A stretch of 64,000 nucleotides of DNA from Pseudomonas frederiksbergensis (GTDB taxonomy: Bacteria; Pseudomonadota; Gammaproteobacteria; Pseudomonadales; Pseudomonadaceae), in NCBI RefSeq assembly GCF_000802155.2, contig NZ_JQGJ02000016.1, positions 49,921 through 113,920 of the forward strand, in the 5' to 3' direction. This document shows positions 1-8,740 of this stretch, piece by piece (the first letter of the stretch is position 1; each line of letters starts with the position of its first letter). The translations under genes were made by a program, and so were the position numbers. The notes under the pieces are model-generated. The model searched no databases, was not told where the DNA came from, and was given only the letters and a program-made list of their open reading frames with translations.

Positions 1-1122
1 TGCCTGCAAGTGTTCAATGCCGCGAAGCAATTGCTGGAGCAGCGCGCCTCCAGGGACGTCGCGCCTCCCACGACTTCCCCGATGAAACCGGCGGTCGAAG
101 CACCACGGGCAATCAGCCAGAAACAATGGACCGCCGCCGAGCTGGACCTCGATGACCTGGACAAGGAACTGGCTCGCCTGGAACGGCGCGACAAACGGGC
201 TCCGGACACCTTTGGACGGCGTCGCGAAGACAACCTGAGCGCCCAGCGCGAGCATTCTGCGAGCGAGCAGGAGCCCTGGGCTGACAGCCTGTACAGCGAG
301 TCTCCCACCGAGCGTGCCGAGGCCGTCATCCAATCCTCGCTGGAACCGTTCGAGCCCCACGAACCTGCCCGACCACCGCGGACCGAGCCATCCTTGTCCC
401 TCGCCCTCGAGCCGCTGGAACCGGAGGATGAGTCCGTCGCCCCGCTGAGCCTCGCGCCGGATGACGAACCCCACGAACACCTTGAGCGCCTGTCCGCCAC
501 AGACGACCTGGACGATGAACCGGAGCCGCTGGCGGCGTCGCGCAAGAAACGCGAGCGCCATGAGCCCGGCATACGCGCCGAAGTACTCCAGGACCTTGAC
601 GACGACCCATTGCAACTGGACTGGCGCAAACGCCGCTCGCCCTGGGGGCGGCGCTTGCTCTGGAGCCTGTTGGTATTGCTCGGCGCCGCCGCCCTGGCCG
701 GCCAGTACATCGCCTATCATTTCGAGGAACTGGCCCGCCAGGACCAGTATCGCCCGTGGTTCCTGCAGATCTGCCCCGTCATTGGCTGCGACGTCCCCTC
801 CAAGGTCGACATCGCCAAGATCAAGAGCAGCAACCTGGTAGTGCGCAGCCATCCGGAATTCAGCGGCGCCCTGGTGGTGGACGCGATCATCTACAACCGT
901 GCGCCCTTCTCCCAGCCTTTTCCGCTGCTGGAGCTGCGTTTTGCCGACCTCAACGGGCACCTGATCGCCAGCCGTCGCTTCAAGCCCGGGGAATACCTGG
1001 GCGGCGATCTCGAGGGCCGCGGCGAAATGCCGCCGCAGACGCCCATCCACATCGCGCTGGATATCCTGGACCCAGGTTCCAAGGCGGTAAACTACAGCCT
1101 GAGCTTCCATTCCCCCGAATGA
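1..1122 (+). CDS. DUF3426 (zinc-ribbon, membrane-anchored) protein, 5' end cut by window
   Basis: Open from base 1 in this frame, so the true start lies upstream. The first residues, CLQVFNAAK, look like the end of the MJ0042-type zinc ribbon (CxxC ... CxxC-L-VFNA) that begins this family. A long acidic, low-complexity linker rich in E, P and L follows, then a basic stretch, one transmembrane segment (about bases 655-720, LLWSLLVLLGAAALAG) and a C-terminal DUF3426 domain to the stop. In Pseudomonas this gene sits between prmA and dusB, which fits the neighbour here. The function is unknown; a single-pass membrane protein with a cytoplasmic zinc ribbon is the safe description. Do not treat the internal GTG at 10 as a start. 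Confidence 0.85.
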   Translation, partial: CLQVFNAAKQLLEQRASRDVAPPTTSPMKPAVEAPRAISQKQWTAAELDLDDLDKELARLERRDKRAPDTFGRRREDNLSAQREHSASEQEPWADSLYSESPTERAEAVIQSSLEPFEPHEPARPPRTEPSLSLALEPLEPEDESVAPLSLAPDDEPHEHLERLSATDDLDDEPEPLAASRKKRERHEPGIRAEVLQDLDDDPLQLDWRKRRSPWGRRLLWSLLVLLGAAALAGQYIAYHFEELARQDQYRPWFLQICPVIGCDVPSKVDIAKIKSSNLVVRSHPEFSGALVVDAIIYNRAPFSQPFPLLELRFADLNGHLIASRRFKPGEYLGGDLEGRGEMPPQTPIHIALDILDPGSKAVNYSLSFHSPE

Positions 1123-1227
1123 ACCCGGCCAGGGTCGGCCGATTGACGGCAGCTTTCTGACTGACCACACCCAGACCAAACCGCTGGCGATAACAAAATA
1201 GCTGTTCAGATTTTATCCAATTCGATC

Positions 1228-1256
1228 TTTATCCAGTCATCGAGAGCGGGTATCAT
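1228..1256 (+). promoter_or_regulatory. Candidate sigma-70 promoter of dusB-fis
   Basis: TTTATC (1228-1233) and TATCAT (1251-1256) are separated by 17 bases and lie 52 bases before the dusB start. The -10 box is good (5 of 6 against TATAAT) and the -35 is weak. Weak -35 boxes are common for growth-rate-regulated fis operons, but that link is inference. Confidence 0.4.
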
Positions 1257-1307
1257 GCCAACCCTTTTTCGAAGTCTCATGATCCGGCCCCACTTCAGGG
1301 AAGTCCT

Positions 1308-2315
1308 ATGTCGGCGGTACGCATCGGCCCATATACATTGCAGAACGGCCTGGTTCTCGCCCCTATGGCGGGCGTCACCGACCAGCCCTTTCGTCAGTTG
1401 TGCAAACGATTGGGCGCAGGACTGGTGGTGTCGGAAATGGTTACCAGCGACATGAGTTTGTGGAACACCCGCAAATCGCGCCTGCGCATGATCCACGAAG
1501 GTGATCCCGAGCCCCGCTCGGTACAGATCGCCGGTGGTGATGCACAGATGCTGGCGGAGGCGGCCCGGGCGAACGTCGAGTTGGGGGCGCAGATCATCGA
1601 CATCAACATGGGCTGCCCGGCGAAGAAGGTCTGCAACAAGGCCGCGGGCTCGGCGCTGTTGAAGGACGAAGCGCTGGTCACCGAGATCCTGCAGGCGGTT
1701 GTCGCCGCGGTTGATGTGCCGGTGACCCTGAAGATCCGTACCGGGTGGGACCGGGACAACAAGAACGGCCTGACGGTGGCGAAGATCGCCGAACAGGCAG
1801 GCATTACGGCGCTGGCGGTCCATGGCCGTACCCGTGCAGACCTGTATACCGGCGAGGCCGAGTACGACACCATAGCCGCGATCAAGCAGGCGGTGTCCAT
1901 TCCGGTCTTTGCCAACGGCGATATCGACTCGCCCGAAAAGGCCCGGTACGTACTGGACGCGACCGGGGCCGACGGCCTGTTGATCGGCCGGGCCGCCCAG
2001 GGGCGGCCATGGATTTTTCGTGAAATCGAACACTACCTGCGCACCGGTGAAAAACTCGCTGCGCCGTTGTTGTCCGAGGTGGAACGTATTCTGCTAGAGC
2101 ATCTGGCCGCGCTGCATGCCTTCTATGGTGAAGTCATGGGCGTACGCATCGCTCGCAAGCATGTGGGCTGGTATCTCGCAACCCTGCCGGGCGCCAGGGA
2201 GTTTCGCGCCCGTTTCAATCGTTTGGATGGTACGCAAGCACAATGCGCCGACGTTCAGGCGTTCTTCGCCGAACGTTACAAGAGCCTGACAGGGGACGAA
2301 GGGGTGGCCGCATGA
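1308..2315 (+). CDS. dusB: tRNA-dihydrouridine synthase B
   Basis: A 335-residue FMN-dependent enzyme that reduces uridine to dihydrouridine in the tRNA D-loop. Near the N-terminus is the LAPMAGVTDQPFR flavin-barrel motif. NMGCPAKKVCNKAAGSALL contains the catalytic Cys of the Dus family, and later motifs include HGRTR and ANGDI plus the GRAAQGRPWIF phosphate-binding segment. Length and motifs match DusB. The stop codon overlaps the start of fis by four bases (ATGA at 2312-2315), the standard dusB-fis operon arrangement of gamma-proteobacteria, so fis translation is probably coupled to it. Confidence 0.97.
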   Translation: MSAVRIGPYTLQNGLVLAPMAGVTDQPFRQLCKRLGAGLVVSEMVTSDMSLWNTRKSRLRMIHEGDPEPRSVQIAGGDAQMLAEAARANVELGAQIIDINMGCPAKKVCNKAAGSALLKDEALVTEILQAVVAAVDVPVTLKIRTGWDRDNKNGLTVAKIAEQAGITALAVHGRTRADLYTGEAEYDTIAAIKQAVSIPVFANGDIDSPEKARYVLDATGADGLLIGRAAQGRPWIFREIEHYLRTGEKLAAPLLSEVERILLEHLAALHAFYGEVMGVRIARKHVGWYLATLPGAREFRARFNRLDGTQAQCADVQAFFAERYKSLTGDEGVAA

Positions 2316-2632
2316 CGATGATGACCGAGACTTTAGTGAGTGGAACAGCACCCGTGAGCGACAACGTGAATTTGAAACAGCACCTCAATACGCCCAGCGA
2401 AGAAGGCCAGACCCTTCGCGGGAGCGTCGAGAAGGCGCTGCACAATTATTTCGCCCACCTTGAGGGCGCTGCCGTCACGGATGTGTACAACCTGGTGCTC
2501 TCCGAAGTCGAGGCGCCTCTGCTCGAAAGCGTGATGAACTACGTCAAGGGCAACCAGACCAAGGCCAGCGAGTTGCTGGGCCTGAATCGCGGCACCCTGC
2601 GCAAGAAACTCAAGCAGTACGACTTGCTTTAA
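2312..2632 (+). CDS. fis: Nucleoid-associated DNA-binding protein Fis
   Basis: A 106-residue homodimeric DNA-bending protein. The C-terminal helix-turn-helix is plain: KGNQTKASELLGLNRGTLRKKL, the Fis/NtrC-type HTH, ending at QYDLL. The start at 2312 was chosen because it gives the ATGA overlap with dusB and the usual short N-terminal arm (MTMMTETLVSG); the frame stays open further upstream but inside dusB. A rho-independent terminator follows at once, so the dusB-fis operon probably ends here and purH has its own transcription. Confidence 0.96.
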   Translation: MTMMTETLVSGTAPVSDNVNLKQHLNTPSEEGQTLRGSVEKALHNYFAHLEGAAVTDVYNLVLSEVEAPLLESVMNYVKGNQTKASELLGLNRGTLRKKLKQYDLL

Positions 2633-2649
2633 GCATTCAATCAAACCAG

Positions 2650-2683
2650 AAAGGCGCCCGCGTAAAAAACGGTCGCCTTTTTT
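2650..2683 (+). terminator. Rho-independent terminator after fis
   Basis: AAAGGCG pairs with CGCCTTT, the stem extends with one mismatch into CCCG/CGGT, and a run of six T follows. It lies 17 bases after the fis stop. Confidence 0.85.
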
Positions 2684-2715
2684 GCTGACTTCCCTTGCTT
2701 TTGATGGAACTTGAA

Positions 2716-4323
2716 ATGACCGACCAGACCACCCGCCTGCCGATCCGCCGCGCCTTGATCAGCGTTTCCGACAAGACCGGGATCCTCGAATTCGCCCGCG
2801 AGCTGCAACAGCTGGGCGTCGAGATTCTCTCCACCGGTGGGACCTTCAAGCTGCTGCAGGACAACGGTATCGCCGCAGTGGAAGTCGCGGACTACACCGG
2901 TTTTGCGGAAATGATGGACGGTCGCGTCAAGACCCTGCACCCAAAGATCCACGGCGGGATCCTGGGCCGTCGCGGCATCGACGACGCCATCATGAATGAG
3001 CACGGCATCAAGCCGATCGACCTGGTGGCGGTCAACCTCTACCCGTTCGAAGCCACCATCAACAAGCCTGGCTGCGACCTGCCAACCGCCATCGAGAACA
3101 TCGACATCGGCGGTCCGACCATGGTCCGTTCTGCGGCCAAGAACCATAAGGACGTGGCGATCGTGGTCAACGCCAGCGATTACGCCAGCGTGCTGGAAAA
3201 CCTCAAGGCCGGTGGCCTGACCTACGCCCAGCGTTTCGACCTGATGCTCAAGGCCTTCGAACACACCGCTGCCTATGACGGCATGATCGCCAACTACATG
3301 GGCACCGTGAACCAGGCCGCCGACACCTTGAGTACGGAAGGCCGCAGCGAATTCCCGCGCACCTTCAACACCCAATTCATCAAGGCCCAGGAAATGCGCT
3401 ACGGCGAGAACCCGCACCAGAGCGCGGCGTTCTACGTGGAAGCCAAGCCTGCCGAAGTCGGCATCGCCACCGCCACCCAGTTGCAAGGCAAGGAACTGTC
3501 GTTCAACAACGTGGCCGACACCGACGCCGCGCTGGAGTGCGTGAAGAGCTTCGTTAAGCCAGCCTGCGTGATCGTCAAGCACGCCAACCCGTGCGGCGTG
3601 GCTGTGAGCCCGGACGCCGAAGGCGGCATCCGCCAGGCCTACGAACTGGCCTACGCCACCGACACCGAGTCGGCCTTCGGCGGCATCATCGCCTTCAACC
3701 GTGAACTGGACGCCGAGACCGCCAAGGCCATCGTCGAGCGCCAGTTCGTCGAAGTGATCATCGCCCCTTCGGTCAGCGAAGAAGCCCGTGCCATCGTCGC
3801 CGCCAAAGCCAACGTGCGCCTGCTGGCCTGCGGCCAATGGTCGGCCGACCGTGCGCCGGCCTGGGACTACAAGCGCGTCAATGGCGGCCTGCTGGTCCAG
3901 AGCCGGGACATCGGCATGATCGGCAGCGAAGACCTGAAAGTGGTGACCCAGCGCGCCCCGAGCGAGCAGGAAATCAATGACCTGATCTTCGCCTGGAAAG
4001 TCGCCAAGTACGTCAAGTCCAACGCCATCGTCTATGCCAAGAACCGCCAGACCATCGGTGTCGGCGCCGGCCAGATGAGCCGAGTGAATTCGGCCCGCAT
4101 CGCCGCCATCAAGGCTGAACACGCCGGCTTGCAGGTACAGGGCGCGGTTATGGCTTCCGACGCGTTCTTCCCGTTCCGCGACGGTATCGACAATGCAGCG
4201 AAGGTTGGCATCACTGCGGTGATCCAGCCGGGTGGTTCGATGCGTGACGCTGAAGTGATTGCTGCGGCTGATGAAGCCGGCATCGCGATGGTGTTCACCG
4301 GCATGCGTCACTTCCGTCACTAA
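2716..4323 (+). CDS. purH: Bifunctional AICAR transformylase / IMP cyclohydrolase
   Basis: A 535-residue enzyme for the last two steps of IMP synthesis. The N-terminal MGS-like IMP cyclohydrolase domain (about residues 1-190) begins RRALISVSDKTG, and the C-terminal AICAR transformylase domain holds the catalytic Lys-His in IVKHANPCGVA. The family C-terminus TGMRHFRH is present. The start at 2716 (MTDQTTRLP) was preferred over the in-frame ATG and TTG codons just upstream because it gives the usual N-terminus. purD follows 188 bases downstream after a structured intergenic repeat, so the two may share a transcript, with the hairpin affecting mRNA stability (inference). Confidence 0.97.
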   Translation: MTDQTTRLPIRRALISVSDKTGILEFARELQQLGVEILSTGGTFKLLQDNGIAAVEVADYTGFAEMMDGRVKTLHPKIHGGILGRRGIDDAIMNEHGIKPIDLVAVNLYPFEATINKPGCDLPTAIENIDIGGPTMVRSAAKNHKDVAIVVNASDYASVLENLKAGGLTYAQRFDLMLKAFEHTAAYDGMIANYMGTVNQAADTLSTEGRSEFPRTFNTQFIKAQEMRYGENPHQSAAFYVEAKPAEVGIATATQLQGKELSFNNVADTDAALECVKSFVKPACVIVKHANPCGVAVSPDAEGGIRQAYELAYATDTESAFGGIIAFNRELDAETAKAIVERQFVEVIIAPSVSEEARAIVAAKANVRLLACGQWSADRAPAWDYKRVNGGLLVQSRDIGMIGSEDLKVVTQRAPSEQEINDLIFAWKVAKYVKSNAIVYAKNRQTIGVGAGQMSRVNSARIAAIKAEHAGLQVQGAVMASDAFFPFRDGIDNAAKVGITAVIQPGGSMRDAEVIAAADEAGIAMVFTGMRHFRH

Positions 4324-4341
4324 CAAGGCAACGGCCGTACT

Positions 4342-4442
4342 GAAGCCGGCATCTGCTGCGTTGGGGCCGACCTCGATGATGCTCATTGCCAAAAGGCAAC
4401 TCCGCTCACCGAGGTCCACTCCGCCTTGCATCTACCGGCTTC
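4342..4442. repeat. Long imperfect palindrome between purH and purD
   Basis: GAAGCCGG (4342-4349) pairs with CCGGCTTC (4435-4442), GACCTCG (4369-4375) with CGAGGTC (4410-4416), and TTGCC-AAAA-GGCAA closes the loop (4386-4399). Bases between these blocks also pair partly, so the stretch can fold into one hairpin of about 48-base arms. It has no T run, so it does not look like a simple terminator. It resembles dispersed Pseudomonas hairpin repeats. Confidence 0.7.
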
Positions 4443-4511
4443 ATTGCGACCTCCTACGGCGCATGACGCCCTAGGCTCCAAACAGAATCAGCGTCATCCG
4501 AGGTTTTTGAA

Positions 4512-5807
4512 ATGAATGTTTTGATCATTGGCAGCGGTGGCCGTGAACACGCCCTGGCCTGGAAAGTAGCTCAGGATCCGCGCGTGCAGAAGGTGTTTGT
4601 CGCACCGGGCAATGCTGGCACCGCCATCGAAGCCAAATGCGAAAACGTTGCGATCGACGTGCTGGCCTTGGAACAACTGGCCGATTTCGCCGAAAAAAAC
4701 GTCTCGCTGACCATCGTCGGTCCGGAAGTACCGCTGGTCGCCGGCGTGGTCGATCTGTTCCGGACTCGCGGCCTGGATTGCTTCGGCCCGACCGCCGGTG
4801 CTGCGCAGCTGGAGGGTTCGAAAGCCTTCACCAAGGATTTCCTGGCGCGTCACAAGATCCCGACCGCCGATTACCAGAACTTCACCGAAATCGAACCGGC
4901 CCTGGCGTACCTGCGCGAAAAAGGCGCACCGATCGTGATCAAGGCGGACGGCCTGGCCGCCGGTAAAGGCGTGATCGTTGCCATGACCCTGGCCGAGGCA
5001 GAAGAGGCCGTGCGCGACATGCTCGCCGGCAATGCCTTCGGTGATGCCGGTTCCCGCGTCGTGATCGAAGAATTCCTCGACGGCGAGGAAGCCAGCTTCA
5101 TCGTCATGGTCGACGGCAAGAACGTCCTGCCGATGGCAACCAGCCAAGACCACAAGCGTGTCGGCGATGGCGACAGCGGCCCGAACACCGGCGGCATGGG
5201 CGCTTACTCCCCAGCGCCAGTTGTCACGGCCGAGGTACACCAGCGCGTGATGGACCAGGTCATCTGGCCGACCGTGCGCGGCATGGCCGAGGAAGGCAAC
5301 GTCTACACTGGTTTCCTCTATGCTGGCTTGATGATTGACAAGGCTGGTAACCCAAAAGTCATCGAATTCAACTGCCGTTTCGGCGATCCTGAGACCCAGC
5401 CGGTGATGCTGCGCCTGCAATCGAGCCTGGTGCTGCTGGTCGAAGCCGCCCTGGCGCAGGCGCTGGATAAGGTTGAAGCTCAATGGGACCCGCGTCCGAG
5501 CGTCGGCGTCGTGCTGGCCGCTGGTGGTTATCCGGGCGACTACGCCAAAGGCCGTGCGATCAACGGCCTGGAAGCAGCCGCCCAACTGGAAGGCAAGGTT
5601 TTCCACGCCGGTACGGCACTGAAGGACGGCCAGGTCGTGACTGCCGGTGGTCGGGTGCTGTGCGCCACGGCCATGGGCATCAGCGTTGATGCCGCTCAGC
5701 AGCAGGCCTACAAGCTTGCCGCGCAGATTGATTGGGAAGGCTGTTTCTACCGCAAGGACATTGGCTACCGTGCCATTGCCCGCGAACGTGGCGAAAACCT
5801 GGAATAA
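4512..5807 (+). CDS. purD: Phosphoribosylamine-glycine ligase (GARS)
   Basis: A 431-residue ATP-grasp enzyme joining glycine to phosphoribosylamine, the second step of purine synthesis. It begins MNVLIIGSGGREHALAWK, the typical N-domain dinucleotide-like loop. The ATP-grasp core follows (IKADGLAAGKGV, then EEFLDGEEAS, then NTGGMGAYSPAP), with metal-binding FNCRFGDPETQ. GAGG eight bases before the ATG supports this start. The full family length is present. It lies downstream of purH and is followed by a strong hairpin at 5818. Confidence 0.97.
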   Translation: MNVLIIGSGGREHALAWKVAQDPRVQKVFVAPGNAGTAIEAKCENVAIDVLALEQLADFAEKNVSLTIVGPEVPLVAGVVDLFRTRGLDCFGPTAGAAQLEGSKAFTKDFLARHKIPTADYQNFTEIEPALAYLREKGAPIVIKADGLAAGKGVIVAMTLAEAEEAVRDMLAGNAFGDAGSRVVIEEFLDGEEASFIVMVDGKNVLPMATSQDHKRVGDGDSGPNTGGMGAYSPAPVVTAEVHQRVMDQVIWPTVRGMAEEGNVYTGFLYAGLMIDKAGNPKVIEFNCRFGDPETQPVMLRLQSSLVLLVEAALAQALDKVEAQWDPRPSVGVVLAAGGYPGDYAKGRAINGLEAAAQLEGKVFHAGTALKDGQVVTAGGRVLCATAMGISVDAAQQQAYKLAAQIDWEGCFYRKDIGYRAIARERGENLE

Positions 5808-5817
5808 CCCTGCCATT

Positions 5818-5852
5818 CAGACAGGCAGGAGCCCAGGGCTCTTGCCTGTCTG
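5818..5852 (+). terminator. Strong hairpin after purD
   Basis: CAGACAGGCAGGAGCC pairs with GGCTCTTGCCTGTCTG with one G-T pair and a tiny loop. No T run follows, so it is either an atypical terminator or an mRNA-stabilising 3' end. Confidence 0.6.
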
Positions 5853-5871
5853 CTCGGGCGCCGCGCATAGT

Positions 5872-5877
5872 TATAAT
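5872..5877 (+). promoter_or_regulatory. Candidate -10 box of retS
   Basis: A perfect TATAAT lies 30 bases before the retS GTG start. No -35 box at normal spacing is convincing. Confidence 0.4.
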
Positions 5878-5906
5878 CTGGCATCAACCTACGAAGGGAT
5901 TTCGCC

Positions 5907-8678
5907 GTGCGCTGGCTCAGGATTGCCATAAGCTTGACCGTTACCCTGCTGACGCTGCTCTGCGTGCCGGCCCAGGCGGCGCCCGGCAGTGGCTGGGCGG
6001 TTTTGCTCGACGAACAGGGCGACCTGAAGCTGAGCGACATCCGCTCTGCACGCTATACCAACCAGTTCAGCCCCATTGATCTGGACCACCTCAAGGCAGC
6101 CGAACCTGGTGGTGCCCTGTGGCTGCGCTTCCGGCTTTCCCCCGACCGGCATGAACAGATCCTGCGTGTCTTCGCGCCTGATCTATCGCGCCTGAATCTC
6201 TATGTATTGGATGGCGACACTCTCGTCGGCCAACAAGTCAGCGGCAACGCCATGCCGCATACCGAACCCATGGTGCCGAGCAGCGATTTCATGCTGCCCT
6301 TGCCGCGCAGCGATAAATCGCTGGACGTGTACCTGAGATTGGCATCGCGCTACGAGCTGCGCCCCTATGTCACCTTGCAGCCGGCCGTCCTGGCGGCAGC
6401 CAACCAGAACCAGACGCTGGTCTATGGGCTGTTGTTCGGCTGCATCGCCATGCTGATCCTGCACAACCTCACCCGCTACGCCTATACCCGATCACGCAGT
6501 TGCCTGTGGCTCGCCGCCTGCGAAGGGTTGCTGATGCTCAGCCTGATATTGCTGCTGAACCTCGCGGGGGCCTGGCTGCCTGATTGGCCGGCAATCCAGA
6601 CGCCGGGGGCCTACCTGGCCCTGTTGCTGACGGCGCCCTGCGGGCTGATGTTTGCCTATCGTTACTTCGCGCCGCTGGGACCGCACCCGCTGAACCGGCT
6701 TCTGCTGGGCGAAATAGTCTTCATCATGCTGTGTAGCCTGTTGCTGCTGTTCGTCAACACGCTGCCACTCAATATCATGACCTACGCCTTGGTGGCCCTG
6801 GCTGGCCTGAGCATGCTGTTCGTCAGCGCCTGGCACTGGCAGAAGGGCTACCGCCCGGCACGGTTGTTCGTCGCCGCCATGGTGGTGTTCAACCTGGGTA
6901 CGCTGATCATCCTTCCGGCCCTGCAGGGGCTGACCGAAGTCGCGCCCCAAGGGCTGATCGTCACGTTGCTGGTCATTATCTGCATCAGTGGCCTGCTGAT
7001 GAGCATCGCATTGGGCGAACGTCAGCGGTCGATCAATGAAAATCGCTTCAGCGTCAGCCGCGACCTAGCCGCGAGCAACGCCGAGATCAACGCCAAGGCC
7101 GAATTCCTGGCCAAGATCAGCCATGAGATCCGCACGCCGATGAATGGTGTGCTGGGCATGACCGAGCTGTTGCTAGGCACGCCGCTATCGGTCAAGCAGC
7201 GCGACTACGTGCAGACGATCCACAGCGCCGGCAACGAACTGCTAACGTTGATCAATGAGATTCTCGACATTTCCCGGCTCGAATCCGGGCAAATCGAGCT
7301 CGATGATGTGCAGTTCGACCTCAATGCGTTGATCGAGGACTGCCTGAGCATTTTCCGCGCCAAGGCCGAACAGCAGAACGTCGAGCTGATCAGTTTCATC
7401 CAGCCCCAGGTTCCTCGAGTCATCAGCGGCGATCCGACGCGCCTGCGCCAGGCACTGTTGAGCCTGTTGGAAAACGCCCTGAAGAAAACCGACGAAGGCG
7501 AGGTGCTGATCGTCGTCGCCCTCGACGAACGCAGCGACCAGCCACGCCTGCGCATCGCGGTACAGGACAGCGGGTCGCCCATGGATGCCGAAGAACGCGA
7601 TACGCTGATGCATGCCGAGCTGCACAGCAAGAATGTTCTGTCCGCCACGCGCCTGGGTGGCAACCTGGGGCTGCTCATTGCCCGGCAACTGATCATGCTG
7701 ATGCACGGCGAGTTCGGCATCAAGAGCGGCAGCAGCCAAGGCAGCACCTTGTGGCTGACCTTGCCGCTGGACCCGGACCGCCTCGAACATCCGACCGCAG
7801 ACCTCGATAGCCCCCTGCAAGGCGCACGGGTGCTGGTGGTCGACGACAACGACACCTGCCGCAAAGTCCTCGTGCAGCAATGCAGCGCCTGGGGCTTGAA
7901 CGTCAGCGCCGTGCCGTCGGGCAAGGAAGCCTTGGCGCTGCTGCGCACCAAGGCTCACTTGCGCGACTATTTCGACGTGGTGCTGCTGGACCAGAACATG
8001 CCTGGCATGACGGGAATGCAGCTGGCAGCCAAGATCAAGGAAGATCCGAGCCTGAACCACGACATCCTGTTGATCATGCTGACCGGCATCAGCAACGCAC
8101 CGAGCAAGATCGTGGCGCGAAACAGCGGCGTCAAGCGCATCCTCGCCAAACCGGTGGCGGGCTATACGCTCAAGACGACCCTGGCGGACGAACTGAACCA
8201 GCGCAACAAAGGCCAGGCGCCGAACCTGCCGGTCAATGCCGGCCCTCCCACTCCCGTGCAGGTTCCCAGCGATTTCCGGATCCTGGTGGCTGAGGACAAC
8301 ACCATTTCCACCAAGGTCATCCGCGGCATGCTCGGCAAGCTCAACCTGCAACCCGACACCGCCAGCAACGGCGAGGAAGCCCTCAAAGCCATGAAAGAAC
8401 AGCGCTACGACCTGGTCTTGATGGACTGCGAGATGCCGATCCTCGATGGATTCTCCGCCACCCAACAGCTGCGTGCCTGGGAAGTCGGTAACCAGCGCAC
8501 CCGTACGCCAGTGGTGGCGCTCACGGCGCATATCCTGGCCGAACACAAGGAACGCGCCCGCCAGGCCGGAATGGACGGGCACATGGCCAAGCCCGTGGAA
8601 CTGTCGCAGTTGCGCGAGCTGATTGAACACTGGGTGGCCCAGCGCGATCAGCAGAACCGCACGGCACAAACCTCCTGA
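5907..8678 (+). CDS. retS: Orphan hybrid sensor kinase RetS
   Basis: A 923-residue inner-membrane protein, GTG start, with GAAGGGA upstream. Order: signal peptide (1-24), periplasmic 7TMR-DISMED2 domain (about 40-180), seven-helix 7TMR-DISM region (about 190-390), HisKA with H406 in KISHEIRTPMNG, HATPase (about 515-630), then two receiver domains with phospho-acceptor aspartates D695 (VVLLDQNMPG) and D840 (LVLMDCEMP). In P. aeruginosa RetS binds the sensor GacS and blocks the Gac/Rsm switch, favouring acute virulence and motility over biofilm. The gene order purH-purD-retS matches that species. The ATPase G1 box reads DSGSPMD rather than DTGxGI, so autokinase activity may be weak. There is no partner response regulator beside it, as expected for RetS. 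Confidence 0.93.
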   Translation: MRWLRIAISLTVTLLTLLCVPAQAAPGSGWAVLLDEQGDLKLSDIRSARYTNQFSPIDLDHLKAAEPGGALWLRFRLSPDRHEQILRVFAPDLSRLNLYVLDGDTLVGQQVSGNAMPHTEPMVPSSDFMLPLPRSDKSLDVYLRLASRYELRPYVTLQPAVLAAANQNQTLVYGLLFGCIAMLILHNLTRYAYTRSRSCLWLAACEGLLMLSLILLLNLAGAWLPDWPAIQTPGAYLALLLTAPCGLMFAYRYFAPLGPHPLNRLLLGEIVFIMLCSLLLLFVNTLPLNIMTYALVALAGLSMLFVSAWHWQKGYRPARLFVAAMVVFNLGTLIILPALQGLTEVAPQGLIVTLLVIICISGLLMSIALGERQRSINENRFSVSRDLAASNAEINAKAEFLAKISHEIRTPMNGVLGMTELLLGTPLSVKQRDYVQTIHSAGNELLTLINEILDISRLESGQIELDDVQFDLNALIEDCLSIFRAKAEQQNVELISFIQPQVPRVISGDPTRLRQALLSLLENALKKTDEGEVLIVVALDERSDQPRLRIAVQDSGSPMDAEERDTLMHAELHSKNVLSATRLGGNLGLLIARQLIMLMHGEFGIKSGSSQGSTLWLTLPLDPDRLEHPTADLDSPLQGARVLVVDDNDTCRKVLVQQCSAWGLNVSAVPSGKEALALLRTKAHLRDYFDVVLLDQNMPGMTGMQLAAKIKEDPSLNHDILLIMLTGISNAPSKIVARNSGVKRILAKPVAGYTLKTTLADELNQRNKGQAPNLPVNAGPPTPVQVPSDFRILVAEDNTISTKVIRGMLGKLNLQPDTASNGEEALKAMKEQRYDLVLMDCEMPILDGFSATQQLRAWEVGNQRTRTPVVALTAHILAEHKERARQAGMDGHMAKPVELSQLRELIEHWVAQRDQQNRTAQTS

Positions 8679-8740
8679 GCCGACAGGCGCCGAAACGCCT
8701 GATAGACTCCCGTCGTGTTCCTCCTTTCTCGAGTCTTGCC

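Noticed and set aside
2641..4431. 596-codon open frame on the minus strand opposite purH
   Set aside because: It is a shadow of purH in high-GC DNA; the + strand frame has full PurH similarity and the minus frame has low-complexity His/Gly/Val-rich translation.
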